Part shown: positions 63,674 through 64,000 of the stretch, piece after piece
Layout of the letters: the number at the start of each line of letters is the position of its first letter
Position numbering within the stretch: position 1 is the stretch's first letter
DNA from: Rodentibacter caecimuris
GTDB taxonomy: Bacteria > Pseudomonadota > Gammaproteobacteria > Enterobacterales > Pasteurellaceae
Length of the DNA: 64,000 nucleotides
Direction of reading: 5' to 3'
Assembly: GCF_001019715.1 (NCBI RefSeq)
Contig: NZ_BBXJ01000001.1
Coordinates: 1,054,001 to 1,118,000, forward strand
Made by a program: the position numbers and the translations under genes
The notes under the pieces: model-generated
The model's input: only the letters and a program-made list of their open reading frames with translations
What the model was told of the DNA's origin: nothing
The model's database searches: none

Positions 63674-64000
63674 ATTTAGCGATTTAACTTTAACAAGTGA
63701 GCAAGAACGATTTGTTGATGAATGGATGTACAAATGGGGAGCTTGGGTGCGTTCCGGTAGGCTTAATAAGGCTCAAGTGAATATTATCGCTAGATTAATG
63801 CAATCGGTAATTCCGGCTGAGCCCAGTGAGCCAATTTGTAATGATGATGAAGGAGTTATGATTAGTCAGGTTGTGGAACAATTCTTTGTAAAAAATGACC
63901 GAATTTTACATTTTATTTTGTTTGCTTACTACGTAAATAAACGTACTGTAAATTTTATTGCCAATAAACTACGTGAAAATTGCGGAGAGATTCAAATGCA
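63666..64000 (+). CDS. Q-type antiterminator (DUF1133-like), 5' part
   Basis: The ATG at 63666 overlaps the ninG stop, and the frame is open to the window edge (111 codons): MRKFSDLTLTSEQERFVDEW, YKWGAWVRSGRLNKAQVNII, then FFVKNDRILHFILFAYYVNK. This matches DUF1133/antitermination protein Q type families, which allow late gene transcription in lambdoid phages. Position directly after ninG is the classical place for Q. The 3' end lies outside. Confidence 0.75.
   Translation, partial: MRKFSDLTLTSEQERFVDEWMYKWGAWVRSGRLNKAQVNIIARLMQSVIPAEPSEPICNDDEGVMISQVVEQFFVKNDRILHFILFAYYVNKRTVNFIANKLRENCGEIQM

Overview
The window is chromosomal DNA of a Pasteurellaceae member from the Haemophilus influenzae-type uptake-sequence clade. 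The 9-mer AAGTGCGGT or its complement recurs throughout, often as inverted pairs inside terminators (27818-27856, 37212-37245). Base composition is AT-rich. Several gene clusters follow H. influenzae order as I remember it: pgpA-lysE-dapB-ferredoxin, yfcH-argR-mdh, sucAB-sucCD, yciO-rluB-cysB and topA. I cannot name the species. The giant two-partner exoprotein points towards relatives of Histophilus somni, Pasteurella multocida or H. ducreyi.

Layout. 1-2664: housekeeping genes (pgpA end, LysE-type exporter, dapB, 2Fe-2S ferredoxin, lipoprotein). 2669-17033: a two-partner secretion island (TpsB transporter and a 3801-residue TpsA exoprotein), bracketed by a decayed tRNA-Ser copy on the left and an intact tRNA-Ser(TGA) on the right. 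The exoprotein has an ESPR signal, a TPS domain, eleven 43-residue repeats rich in YEEI and SPYAKL tyrosine motifs, a Fic domain with an intact HPFAEGNGR motif, eight 20-residue SDYAEI repeats and a C-terminal HELTHH zincin-like domain. 17234-31587: core metabolism and translation genes, including the partial TCA branch mdh, sucAB and sucCD. 31680-33611: smrB followed by an orphan toxin-tail/immunity islet. 33612-40447: LysR regulator, topA, a Fur-linked DUF4198 protein, uspE, fnr and tRNA-Leu(CAA).

40480-64000: the left about 23.5 kb of a lambdoid prophage inserted at tRNA-Leu. Its integrase sits next to the tRNA and the prophage runs off the right edge. The leftward arm runs from the CI-like repressor (59084) back to the integrase. 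It carries an exonuclease/RecT recombination pair, three antirepressor cassettes and several likely defence or toxin-antitoxin genes (DUF1828 pair, DUF3800, DUF4393, Panacea pair, Phd-Doc). The rightward arm holds cro, a YmfL-like regulator, a lambda-O-like initiator with four internal iterons, a DnaB helicase, DUF1367, NinG and the start of a Q-type antiterminator.

Main discoveries. (1) Three copies of an antirepressor cassette, each with a short promoter-plus-terminator RNA gene upstream. In that RNA, segments are complementary to the leader just before the antirepressor start, and the pairing covaries between copies. This is the layout of phage P1/P7 C4 antisense RNA control. (2) A multivalent array of YEEI and ITIM-like tyrosine motifs in the Fic exoprotein, suggesting capture of host SH2 proteins, combined with an unusual C-terminal zincin domain. 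(3) A shared FNR-like box (core TTGAGCTAGATC) upstream of fnr, mdh/argR and sucA. (4) A structured leader before the DUF3800 gene. (5) An iteron origin inside the initiator gene. All function calls rest on reading motifs by eye, without database searches.
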